From JAMCXS01 sp964459065 (GTDB lineage: Bacteria > Acidobacteriota > Terriglobia > UBA7540), in NCBI GenBank assembly GCA_964459065.1, contig CAYWMN010000053.1, positions 1 through 18,712 of the forward strand: DNA of 18,712 bases, read 5' to 3'. Under the pieces are notes generated by a model that was not told the DNA's origin, searched no databases, and saw only the letters and a list, made by a program, of their open reading frames with translations. The translations under genes and the position numbers were made by a program. Positions 1-7,403 of the stretch are shown in pieces (the first letter of the stretch is position 1; each line of letters starts with the position of its first letter).

Positions 1-721
1 GCTGGTCTTCCTGGTAGGGGTCGGCTCCCGCCAGGTAGAAGATGATTTGGGGATCGAAATGCGAGAGGGCTTTGTCGAGCGTTTCCTCCAAAACCGTCAG
101 ATATTCGGTGTCACGGACGCCATTGGGAAGATTAACGTCCAGATCGCTGGGGGGCTTGGGATAGGGGTAATTATTTTTCTGATGGACTGAAACCGTGTAG
201 ACGGTTTCATCACCGCTGAAAATGGCGGCCGTACCGTTGCCCTGGTGAACGTCGCAATCAAGGGTCATGGCGCGGGCGACGGCTTGATCTTTTTGCAGCC
301 GCCGGATGGCGATGGCGACGTCGTGCAGCACGCAAAAACCCTCGCCGTGGTCCGGAAAAGCGTGGTGAAAGCCGCCGCCGAGGTTGACGCCAATTCCATC
401 GGCAAGCGCCTGGCGCCCGGCCAGAATCGAGCCGCCGGCGCTGAGCCACACAGCGTGGACAAGTTCGGAGGAATAGGGTACTTCCATGCGGAGAATTTCG
501 GTCAAAGAGAGCTTGGCGTTCTTGAGTTTCCAGATGTAACTGACGTCGTGAACCAGGGCCACGTCGTCGTCGGAAGCCGGGGAGGGCTCCACAATATCGG
601 CAGGCTTGATCACGCCTTCGGCGAGCAGCTTTTCCTTGGTCAGGCGATACTTGGCGGCGGGGAAAACGTGGTTGCCCAGGTGCAGGTCATACTGGTCAGA
701 GTAAACAACTTTCAACCCCAT
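1..721 (-). CDS. Histone deacetylase superfamily protein, 3' end cut by the window
   Basis: Zinc-dependent deacetylase of the arginase/HDAC fold; bacterial members remove acetyl groups from lysines, polyamines or small amides, and the substrate here cannot be told. About 240 residues are visible from ATG at 721, with no stop before the window edge; the family usually has about 300. Seen: GGGFHHA with the paired active-site histidines (about residues 119-120), DCDVHQGNGTA (about 155-165) whose Asp-x-His binds zinc, and AGADPYQED near residue 234 supplying the third ligand. The early KYRL motif resembles class IV (HDAC11-like) bacterial members. The gene starts 21 bases after the glmS stop on the same strand, so it is probably co-transcribed with glmS. 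Family assignment is firm; the physiological role is open. Confidence 0.9.
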   Translation of the reverse strand, partial: MGLKVVYSDQYDLHLGNHVFPAAKYRLTKEKLLAEGVIKPADIVEPSPASDDDVALVHDVSYIWKLKNAKLSLTEILRMEVPYSSELVHAVWLSAGGSILAGRQALADGIGVNLGGGFHHAFPDHGEGFCVLHDVAIAIRRLQKDQAVARAMTLDCDVHQGNGTAAIFSGDETVYTVSVHQKNNYPYPKPPSDLDVNLPNGVRDTEYLTVLEETLDKALSHFDPQIIFYLAGADPYQEDQ

Positions 722-742
722 GGGCTTTTCCCGCAGCTCCCC

Positions 743-2617
743 TTATTCGACCGTGACGGATTTGGCCAGGTTCCGCGGCTGATCGACGTCGCAGCCGCGC
801 AAGACCGCGAGGTGATAGGCCAGCAGTTGCAGCGGAACCACTTCAAGAATGGCGGAGAGCCACTCATTACTGTGGGGCACCACGATCAAGTGATCCGCCA
901 TATCGTGGATTTCTCTGTCGCCCTCGGTTACCACCGCCACAATGACCGCGCCGCGAGCCTTCGCTTCTTTGATGTTGGAGCTTGTGCGCTCGTAACGGAC
1001 TTTGGAATCGGGCGAGTCCCAATCACACGTCGCAATCACCACGACCGGCAGGCCGTCGGTGATGAGGGCGTTCGGTCCGTGCTTCATTTCGCCCGCCGGG
1101 TAAGCTTCCGCGTGAATATACGACAGCTTTTTCATTTTCAGCGCGCCTTCCTGAGCGACCGGGAAGTGCACGCCGCGGCCCAGGAATAAGAAGTCCGACG
1201 AGCGGTCAAAATGCCGGGCCAGTTCTTCGAATTCTTCGTCTCTTTGGAGCACGGATTCAAGCTGCCGCGGAAGCGCCGCGAGCTCGGTCAGCAATTTCTT
1301 GGCTTCAGCCGGCGGCAGCAGGCCGCGAACCTGGCCCATGTAGACTGAAAACAGATAAAGCGCGGTCAATTGCGAAGAAAACGTCTTGGTTGAACCCACG
1401 CCGATTTCCGGCCCCGCATGCGTGTAAATGCACCCGTTGGCTTCACGGGGAACCATGCTGCCCAGCACATTGCAGATGGCCAGGGTCTTTGAGCCCTTGG
1501 CCTGCGCTTCCCGCTGCCCGGCAATCGTGTCCGCCGTTTCCCCCGATTGCGTAATCAGTATCGTGAGGGTGCGGGAATCCACCAGCGGGTCGCGATAGCG
1601 GAATTCTGAGGCGTAGTCCACTTCCACGGGCACCCGCGCCATGCGCTCGATCATGATCTTGCCCGCCCCCGCGGCATGCCGCGAAGTCCCTGCCGCAACA
1701 ATCTTGATTTCCCGGAAAGCCCGGAAATCGTCCTCGGTGATTTCCATCTCGTCCAGGAAAATCTGGCCGGTCTCGGGAGAAACCCGCCCCAGCGCGGTGT
1801 CGCGAACCGCGCGGGGCTGCTCATAAATTTCCTTCAGGGTGAAATGCTTGAAGCCGCCCTTTTCCGCCAGGATCCGGTCCCAGCTGATGTGGTGGACGCG
1901 GCGCGTGACGGGCTGGCCCTGAAAGTCCATCAGCTTGACGCCGTTCGGCGTAAGCACGGCAATGTCTCCATCGGCCATAAAGAACAGGTCGCGCGTGTGA
2001 TACAGGATGGCCGGAACGTCGCTGGCCACCAGGTATTCATCCTTGCCGAGCCCGATCACGGCGGGCGGCCCCTGCCGCACGGCGACGACCTTGTTCAGGT
2101 CTTTGGTGGAAATGATCGCCAGGGCAAATACCCCGGTCAGGCGTTGGACAGCGATCCGGACCGCTTCATCGAGCGTGACTTGGGAAGAGGCGTCCGGCTG
2201 GCCGTTCAGATACTTTTCGATGAGATGCGCGATGACTTCCGTATCGGTTTCCGTCGTGAAGGTGTGTCCCTCGGCGGCCAGCTCTTCCTTCAATTGCATG
2301 TAGTTTTCAATGATGCCGTTATGGACCACCACGACCGTGCCGTGGCAATCACTGAGGGGATGGGCATTTTCTTCTGTGGGAGCGCCGTGCGTGGCCCAGC
2401 GGGTGTGGCCGATGCCGTAGGTGCCGTCGATGGGATCCAGGCGGATCACTTCTTCCAGGTTCCGCAGCTTGCCCATGGCCCGGCGAATCGCCAGCTTGCC
2501 GTCTTTGATGGCCGCCAGCCCCGCCGAATCATACCCGCGATACTGAAGCCGCTGCAGGCCTTCGAGAAGCACGGGAACAACACGCCTGTTGCCGATGTAA
2601 CCGATGATTCCTGACAT
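743..2617 (-). CDS. glmS: Glutamine-fructose-6-phosphate aminotransferase (isomerizing) with a Ser in place of the catalytic Cys
   Basis: Makes glucosamine-6-phosphate from fructose-6-phosphate and glutamine, the first step to UDP-GlcNAc for peptidoglycan; cytoplasmic. 624 residues, close to the usual 600-610. An N-terminal class II glutamine amidotransferase domain (about 2-225) carries HTRWATHG (71-78), HNGIIENY (99-106) and TDTEVI (124-129). Two SIS sugar-isomerase domains follow, with TSRHAAGAGK (311-320), TQSGETADT (356-364), HAEAYPAGEMKHGP (502-515) and C-terminal LAKSVTVE. The start is ATG at 2617 because MSGIIGYIG matches the family start MCGIVGYIG; the open frame continues upstream but has no family similarity. 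Odd: codon 2 is TCA (Ser), not Cys, the universal N-terminal nucleophile. All other glutaminase residues I can locate are intact. An extended -10 promoter lies about 77 bases upstream; the ribosome-binding site is weak. Confidence 0.96.
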   Translation of the reverse strand: MSGIIGYIGNRRVVPVLLEGLQRLQYRGYDSAGLAAIKDGKLAIRRAMGKLRNLEEVIRLDPIDGTYGIGHTRWATHGAPTEENAHPLSDCHGTVVVVHNGIIENYMQLKEELAAEGHTFTTETDTEVIAHLIEKYLNGQPDASSQVTLDEAVRIAVQRLTGVFALAIISTKDLNKVVAVRQGPPAVIGLGKDEYLVASDVPAILYHTRDLFFMADGDIAVLTPNGVKLMDFQGQPVTRRVHHISWDRILAEKGGFKHFTLKEIYEQPRAVRDTALGRVSPETGQIFLDEMEITEDDFRAFREIKIVAAGTSRHAAGAGKIMIERMARVPVEVDYASEFRYRDPLVDSRTLTILITQSGETADTIAGQREAQAKGSKTLAICNVLGSMVPREANGCIYTHAGPEIGVGSTKTFSSQLTALYLFSVYMGQVRGLLPPAEAKKLLTELAALPRQLESVLQRDEEFEELARHFDRSSDFLFLGRGVHFPVAQEGALKMKKLSYIHAEAYPAGEMKHGPNALITDGLPVVVIATCDWDSPDSKVRYERTSSNIKEAKARGAVIVAVVTEGDREIHDMADHLIVVPHSNEWLSAILEVVPLQLLAYHLAVLRGCDVDQPRNLAKSVTVE

Positions 2618-2693
2618 AGATCTTTTTACAGAAAAACCGGATGGCCGCCCGCCAGCTTGCCAAAGGCTGCGCGCGACTTTTGCACAACTAACA

Positions 2694-2702
2694 ATTATAG
2701 CA
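2694..2702 (-). promoter_or_regulatory. Extended -10 promoter upstream of glmS
   Basis: Read on the - strand, this is TGC followed by a perfect TATAAT. The TGn extension usually compensates for a poor -35, and none is recognisable at the expected distance. Transcription would start near 2687, giving a leader of about 70 bases before the glmS ATG. That is too short for a glmS ribozyme. It suggests glmS, and probably the downstream deacetylase gene, can be transcribed independently of pyrF. Confidence 0.55.
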
Positions 2703-2732
2703 GAGGAAAAACAGTCTCTCGCGGATGAAGGG

Positions 2733-2758
2733 CCCGGACGCCAGCTAAGGCGCCCGGG
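2733..2758 (-). terminator. Hairpin just downstream of pyrF, possible terminator
   Basis: CCCGGACGCC and GGCGCCCGGG form a 10-bp stem around a 6-base loop. The only mismatch (A-C on the + strand) becomes a G-U wobble in - strand RNA, so the stem favours transcripts coming from pyrF. It starts 4 bases after the pyrF stop. No T-run follows directly; the first (TTTTT) is about 18 bases further on, so classical intrinsic termination is uncertain. It sits just before the glmS promoter, as a boundary between units would. Confidence 0.45.
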
Positions 2759-2762
2759 TGGA

Positions 2763-3479
2763 TCAGGCTCGCTGGGCCGCTTTGAAGCCCTGGCGCATTT
2801 CCTCAATCACCATTTCGGCGGCCTGCCGGGGATCAGGGCTGGTGGTGATGAAACGGCCCACGACGAGGTAGTCAGCGCCCGCCTGGATGGCTTCTCCGGG
2901 CGTCACGGCGCGCTTCTGGTCTTGCTTCGGAAACCCTGCCGGGCGGATTCCGGGGGTGACGATCAGCAACCGGTCTCCAACCGCCTCACGGATTTTTTTC
3001 GCTTCCTGGCCGGAGGCGATGACGCCGTCGCAACCCTCTTCGGCGGCCGCTTTGGCGCGGTGGAGCACCAGCTCCTCAACCGAACAATTAAAGCCGAGGT
3101 CCTGGATGTCGTAAGCATCCAGGCTGGTCAGCACCGTCACCGCCATCAGCTTAAGGTCGGCGTCACCCCGTCCTCTTGCGGCCGCCTCCACATTTTTCCG
3201 GTTGCCGTGAATCGTGAGGAACTTTACGCCGAGCGAGGCCGCGCGTCTCACAGCGCGCTCGACGGTTTGCGGCACGTCGAAGTATTTCAGGTCCAGGAAA
3301 ACATTCTTCCCTTTGGAAATCAGGTGCTTGACGGGGTGCATCCCTTCGGCCAGCTGCAATTCCATGCCGACCTTGAAGAAGGAAACCAGGCCGTCCAGCT
3401 TTTCAACCATCTCGACGGCTTTTTCCGCAGTGTCAAAATCCAACGCAACAATCAGGCGGTTCTCTATGTTTTCAGGCAT
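2763..3479 (-). CDS. pyrF: Orotidine-5'-phosphate decarboxylase
   Basis: Decarboxylates orotidine-5'-phosphate to UMP, the last step of de novo pyrimidine synthesis; cytoplasmic. 238 residues, normal for the short bacterial (group I) enzyme. The start MPENIENRLIVALDFDT gives the first beta strand with its substrate-binding Asp. DLKYFDVPQTV (about 63-73) holds the catalytic Asp-x-Lys and the second Asp of the DxKxxD motif. The phosphate-binding end of the barrel is seen in VTPGIRP (near 174-180) and GADYLVVGRFI. The ATG at 3479 fits the family start; no strong Shine-Dalgarno is visible. It lies 83 bases after the sulfatase stop and 145 bases before glmS. No other pyrimidine gene is present, so its position looks incidental. 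Confidence 0.96.
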   Translation of the reverse strand: MPENIENRLIVALDFDTAEKAVEMVEKLDGLVSFFKVGMELQLAEGMHPVKHLISKGKNVFLDLKYFDVPQTVERAVRRAASLGVKFLTIHGNRKNVEAAARGRGDADLKLMAVTVLTSLDAYDIQDLGFNCSVEELVLHRAKAAAEEGCDGVIASGQEAKKIREAVGDRLLIVTPGIRPAGFPKQDQKRAVTPGEAIQAGADYLVVGRFITTSPDPRQAAEMVIEEMRQGFKAAQRA

Positions 3480-3547
3480 CGTTTTATCTTATCGGGAAAC
3501 GGTCAAATTTCATATTGCAGCGATGAAAACTCCTCCCCGCAGCAGCA

Positions 3548-3563
3548 GCGGCGATTTTGCCGC
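3548..3563 (-). terminator. Small GC-rich hairpin after the sulfatase stop codon
   Basis: On the - strand GCGGC and GCCGC enclose a 6-base A-rich loop, immediately after the TAG of the sulfatase-like gene. The stem is only 5 bp with no following T-run, so it may pause or stabilise the transcript rather than terminate it. Confidence 0.25.
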
Positions 3564-5180
3564 CTAGCGGGATTGCTGAATGTAAACCTCGCCAGTATTC
3601 AGGCGGGGCTTTTCATTGAAGCTGCCGAGGGTCAGCCCTTCGCCGGAAGCGATGTATTCCTTCATTTTGGCCGACATTCTTTTGCAGACATCGGGATACC
3701 GGTCCGCCACATCCGTCAATTCCTGCGGGTCGTTTTCAAGGTTATAGAGCTGGGGTTTGTAAACCTCGGGCGTTGCTCCCGGACTGAGGCTGAACCGATG
3801 CTGCTTGGCTTCCGGCTTCCAGATTTCGGAGTAGCTCCATTCCCGGTCGCGCGCGCAACCAACCCATCCATAGGTTTGGACGACGTAGTCGCGAATGCTG
3901 CGGGTTTCGCCCGTGACCAGGGGCCAGAGGTTCGTGCCGGTCACCCGCGCAGGAGGCTTTAATCCCAGCCGGCCCAGCAAGGTGGGCATCAGGTCGGGAA
4001 TCTGCACAAACCCGGAGACCTTCTTGCCGGCAGACTGGCCGCCCGGCATCCGAATCATCATGGGAATGTGGGTCACCTGGCCACGCATCTTGTTGGGGCC
4101 TTTCAGAAACTGTCCATGTTCTCCCAGCATGGCGCCGTGGTCCGACATGAAAACGATGACGGAGTTTTCGAGCAGCCCATACTGCTTGATGGTGTCCAGC
4201 AGCTCGCCGATCCAGTAATCCACGCAGCTGACTTCGCCGGCGTAGTTGGCTCGGAACCGCTTCTTGATTTCGTCGGAGAGCTTGACGGTGGCGTAGGGTG
4301 GTTCGATAAAACTGGGCGTGTAGGGGCCGCGCCAGTACTTTTGCAGAAAGCGCTCGGGCGGGTCCCAGGGCTCGTGGGAATCGAACATTTCAATATGCAG
4401 ATAGAAGGGACGCTGGTTGAAATTGGATTTCAGCCAGCGGATGCCGGTCCGGCTGACAATCTCCGCGAGCGATTCCCCATCCTGCTTCCACAGATTGCGA
4501 TTGGCTTTGTACTGGCTCAGGAAGCCGCTGAGTCCCGGGAAGCGGGCCAGATATTCCGGCGAAGCCATATCGGTGACGTCGGGGGTGCGATGGGGCGCGG
4601 TGCCGTAATAGTCAAATTCCTGGCCGCGAACCCACTGGTAAGTGTGAAAACCTCGATGGAAGTTCTTCCCCGGCCTCATCTGGTGAGGAAGATCGCTGAT
4701 CAGCGTGGTGATATAACCCGCCTCGTGCAGCGTTTCGCTCAGCGTTTGATCTTCATTGTAGAGCTGATGCCAGCCGGGCAGTTGCACCGGCTCATGCTGC
4801 CGGAAGTAGTAGCAGGGAATCACCCGCCGGCCGGTGTAAAGCGTGCGGCGAATGACGATGGTGGGCATTCCTTCCGGATAGGCGTCTTCAAAGACGAGAC
4901 ACTCTTTTGAAAACTGATCGAGGTTGGGAGTCTCAAGATTCTCCAGCCACTTCTTGCCGTAGCAACTCAGGTTGTCGTGACGGAACGTATCGCTGACGAT
5001 GACAATCAGATTGAGATTGTTGCCCTGTTGCTTGGGCGGGCGCTGCCAGATGGACCCGCATTCCTCGCAGGGCTCCGGAGATTTTGTTTGAGCTTCAGCG
5101 GAGGTGCCTCCAATGCCCGCTGCAGCAGCCACGGCGGCGGTCTTCAAAAAGTTCCTTCGGGAAGAGTTGTTCCGGCTCAT
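3564..5180 (-). CDS. Tat-exported sulfatase-family hydrolase with Thr at the nucleophile position
   Basis: Alkaline-phosphatase-superfamily (sulfatase clan) enzyme of 538 residues; substrate unknown. A twin-arginine signal is clear: SRRNFLKT at about 7-14, a hydrophobic alanine-rich stretch and a cleavage-like AEAQ near 31, so it is probably exported folded. LIVIVSDTFRHDNLSCYG (58-75) supplies a metal-binding Asp, FDSHEPWDPP (266-275) and FMSDHGAMLGEHG (344-356) further metal and substrate residues, and THIPMMIRMPG (370-380) the conserved late motif. The sulfatase signature C/S-x-P-x-R aligns with T107-I-V-I-R111 before LYTGR, so the residue normally converted to formylglycine is threonine and the Pro is missing. 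A CEECGS motif follows the signal peptide. The start is supported by GGAGG upstream of ATG 5180. It lies 54 bases after argJ. Family is certain; sulfatase activity is doubtful. Confidence 0.9.
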   Translation of the reverse strand: MSRNNSSRRNFLKTAAVAAAAGIGGTSAEAQTKSPEPCEECGSIWQRPPKQQGNNLNLIVIVSDTFRHDNLSCYGKKWLENLETPNLDQFSKECLVFEDAYPEGMPTIVIRRTLYTGRRVIPCYYFRQHEPVQLPGWHQLYNEDQTLSETLHEAGYITTLISDLPHQMRPGKNFHRGFHTYQWVRGQEFDYYGTAPHRTPDVTDMASPEYLARFPGLSGFLSQYKANRNLWKQDGESLAEIVSRTGIRWLKSNFNQRPFYLHIEMFDSHEPWDPPERFLQKYWRGPYTPSFIEPPYATVKLSDEIKKRFRANYAGEVSCVDYWIGELLDTIKQYGLLENSVIVFMSDHGAMLGEHGQFLKGPNKMRGQVTHIPMMIRMPGGQSAGKKVSGFVQIPDLMPTLLGRLGLKPPARVTGTNLWPLVTGETRSIRDYVVQTYGWVGCARDREWSYSEIWKPEAKQHRFSLSPGATPEVYKPQLYNLENDPQELTDVADRYPDVCKRMSAKMKEYIASGEGLTLGSFNEKPRLNTGEVYIQQSR

Positions 5181-5234
5181 CGTGTTCCTCCTCGAGTCAT
5201 CTTTGGGCGCCCTCTCCCGGGCCGCGGCGAAGTC

Positions 5235-6455
5235 TCACGACCGGTAGGAAGCGTTGATGCGAATGTAATCGTGGGTAAAATCACAAGTCCAGACCCAGGC
5301 ACGGCCTTTGCCTTGATGGAGGTCAATCCGCAGGATGTGCTCTTTGCCATCCAGCTCTTTCCTGGCCGCGGATTCCTTAAAGCGAGCTTCCATTCCCCTG
5401 CGGCACAGGTACAAATCGTTGACGCGGATATCGATCTTGCCGGGATCGATCCGGGCGCCGGAATAACCTGCGGCACACAGGATGCGGCCCCAGTTGGGAT
5501 CGCTTCCGGCAAGCGCCGTCTTCACCAATGGCGAGTTGGCGATGGCGCGCGCCACAAGGTCGGCGTCGGCCGCATTGCGGGCCCCCGTGACTTCAATCCT
5601 GGAAACTTTGGTCGCCCCCTCGCCGTCCTTCACAATCATTTTGGCCAGCGCCTGGCAGAGGCCGGTCAGCGCGGCTTGGAAGCTCCGGCCCGCCGGGGTT
5701 CCGGGACGGACGCTCACTTGCGATAACCCGCTTGCCAGCGCCACAACGGTGTCATTGGTTGAGGTATCTCCATCCACGGTAATGCGATTGAACGATTCGT
5801 CCACGGCCGCCCGGAGCATTTTCTGCAGGCTGCGGGGATCAACGGCAGCGTCGGTGGTGATAAAGGACAACATCGTTGCCATATGAGGATGGATCATGCC
5901 GGCGCCTTTCGCAACGCCTGCAATCGAGACGCGCTTGCCGCGGAATTGAGTCTCATAGACGACGGATTTTGGAAAGGTGTCGGTCGTCATGATCGCGCGG
6001 GCCAGTTCCAGTCCGTTTTCAGGGGAGAGATTCTTTTCGAGAGCGGGAAGCTTTCTGCGAATCAAATCCAGTTTCAGCGGCGTTCCGATCACGCCGGTGG
6101 AAGCGACCAGGACTTCCTGGGGGCTCAATCCAAGGCGCTTGGCAACGGCCTTCGCTGTTTGCTCCGCCACCTTCATCCCGGCAGGACCCGTACAGGCATT
6201 GGCGTTTCCGGCGTTCGCGATGATGGCGCGCGCCCGGCCGCGGCTTTGCTTCAGGTTCTGCCGTGAGACGATGACCGGCGCCGCTGCTGCGCGGTTGGAA
6301 GTGAATACGGCGGCCGCAGACGTTTGCGGCGCTTCGGAAACCAGCAGAGCCAGATCCAGCGCGCCCGCGGACTTCTTAATTCCCGCGGCGACAGCCGCCG
6401 CCCGAAAGCCTTTGGGCGTTCCCAGGCTTCCTTCCGTTGTGTTCCAACCTGGCAT
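5235..6455 (-). CDS. argJ: Bifunctional ornithine acetyltransferase / N-acetylglutamate synthase
   Basis: Transfers acetyl from N-acetylornithine to glutamate, recycling acetyl in arginine synthesis; some members also use acetyl-CoA. 406 residues, normal length. The self-cleavage site is plain in KGAGMIHPHMATMLSF: the chain should split between Ala193 and Thr194, making Thr194 the nucleophile of the beta subunit. Other family blocks: AAAVFTSNRAAAAPV (47-61), ANAGNANACTG (80-90) for the oxyanion region, VDGDTSTNDT, and the C-terminal DFTHDYIRINASYRS. ATG 6455 fits the usual MPGW-type start, with a weak GGGAG upstream. No other arg gene is nearby. It implies that arginine is made through acetylated intermediates, which matters for interpreting the LysW-like gene at the other end of the window. 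Confidence 0.97.
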   Translation of the reverse strand: MPGWNTTEGSLGTPKGFRAAAVAAGIKKSAGALDLALLVSEAPQTSAAAVFTSNRAAAAPVIVSRQNLKQSRGRARAIIANAGNANACTGPAGMKVAEQTAKAVAKRLGLSPQEVLVASTGVIGTPLKLDLIRRKLPALEKNLSPENGLELARAIMTTDTFPKSVVYETQFRGKRVSIAGVAKGAGMIHPHMATMLSFITTDAAVDPRSLQKMLRAAVDESFNRITVDGDTSTNDTVVALASGLSQVSVRPGTPAGRSFQAALTGLCQALAKMIVKDGEGATKVSRIEVTGARNAADADLVARAIANSPLVKTALAGSDPNWGRILCAAGYSGARIDPGKIDIRVNDLYLCRRGMEARFKESAARKELDGKEHILRIDLHQGKGRAWVWTCDFTHDYIRINASYRS

Positions 6456-6556
6456 CGTAGTCGTCGGCTCCCTGCTTTGAAAATTTCGAGTGGCCTAGTC
6501 TAACAGAAACCGGGTTCGGAGCCGAGAGCTCATTTTGGCAGGACGGCGGGCAACGC

Positions 6557-7207
6557 TCACCGGCGCTTTTTCTTGCCGCTCGGTGTTTCGACAGGCTTCA
6601 ATTCGAGCACTCCGGGCTGAGGCTTTAATTTCGGCGGGGGGCCTGCAACCTTGATGGTTCGAAGGCTTGATTCACAAGCGTTAAGGTAGAGCGACGTATC
6701 AAACGGTCCGGTCAGGCAATTTGCCTCCACAATGTGGTCGCGCGAAATGATGTGAGCGGTCACCATCATTGCAGTGCCACGGCTCTGCCAGATCATCGCG
6801 GCGTCCCGGCCCTGGATTTTGGTGCGTTCAAAACGGTAATCGGCAATGTGCTGATAAGTCCCCTTGGTCTGCCATTGCGCCAGAATCTGGGGTGAAAATT
6901 CATCGGTGTGCCCGGGGTTCGCTTGCGAGGTTATGGTTAACGACGCCCCGTTCCCCAAAAGTCTGGACCGATAGATTTTGACGCCGCCCGGAAAGTCGTC
7001 GACCTTCCCGTAGAGACCTGCAGCGACCTGCATCTTAATGCCTAAATCAGTATTTTGATAAGGAAGGAGCTTCAGCGCCTTGTCGGCCCGGTAGCCTTGA
7101 TAATAGGGATACCATTTGACCAGAACGTACTCGCCGGCCAGCGCGCCCCCGCCGATGATCAGGATGGCGAGCGCCCATTTCATCTGGGTAGGCATTTTCC
7201 ACTTCAT
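6557..7207 (-). CDS. Membrane-anchored protein of unknown function
   Basis: 216 residues that I cannot assign to a named family. A short basic N-terminus is followed by one hydrophobic segment (about residues 10-28), so the rest (about 185 residues) is probably held on the outer face of the inner membrane. The body has alternating hydrophobic strands, for example VKIYRSRLLGNGASLTITSQ and DAAMIWQSRGTAMMVTAHII, suggesting a beta-rich domain of the kind that monitors or binds small ligands. The tail is Pro/Lys-rich and ends KKKRR. It has two cysteines (ANCLTGPF and LNACESS), possibly a disulfide. The start at 7207 is chosen for the signal anchor; ribosome-binding sequence is poor and Met5 or Met9 are alternatives. 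It lies 101 bases upstream of argJ. A real gene by length and composition; function unknown. Confidence 0.7.
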   Translation of the reverse strand: MKWKMPTQMKWALAILIIGGGALAGEYVLVKWYPYYQGYRADKALKLLPYQNTDLGIKMQVAAGLYGKVDDFPGGVKIYRSRLLGNGASLTITSQANPGHTDEFSPQILAQWQTKGTYQHIADYRFERTKIQGRDAAMIWQSRGTAMMVTAHIISRDHIVEANCLTGPFDTSLYLNACESSLRTIKVAGPPPKLKPQPGVLELKPVETPSGKKKRR

Positions 7208-7287
7208 TCGGCCATCTTAGCCTGACTTCCGGTGCGCGCGCAATGTGGTCATTCGACCATGATGAAGAATGCATCCCGGCGCCTTGA

Positions 7288-7316
7288 ATAATTGAGCAGG
7301 GACAAATGCCGAACAA
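7288..7316 (-). promoter_or_regulatory. Possible promoter for the membrane-anchored protein gene
   Basis: On the - strand TTGTTC (7311-7316), a 17-base spacer and AATTAT (7288-7293) approximate a housekeeping promoter, with 3/6 and 4/6 consensus matches. The start would lie near 7281, about 74 bases before the ATG at 7207. Spacing is ideal but the hexamers are weak. Confidence 0.3.
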
Positions 7317-7403
7317 GCCGGGCGAGGCCACTTTCGCGGACTCTGGTAAAGGCTGATCCGAAGCACGGCCTTGCCGCTCGCGTGCACCCCTGCAGCCTGC
7401 CTC

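Noticed and set aside
2618..2762. glmS ribozyme/riboswitch in the glmS leader
   Set aside because: The leader from the predicted start is only about 70 bases, too short for the ribozyme, and I see none of its conserved core.
2618..2806. N-terminal extension of GlmS by 63 residues
   Set aside because: The extension crosses the promoter and hairpin region, has no similarity to the family, and would bury the N-terminal nucleophile.
245..4910. Long open frames on the + strand opposite the deacetylase, glmS, pyrF and sulfatase genes
   Set aside because: They lie antisense to strongly recognised genes, have no domain signatures, and their composition follows from the GC-rich codons of the opposite strand.
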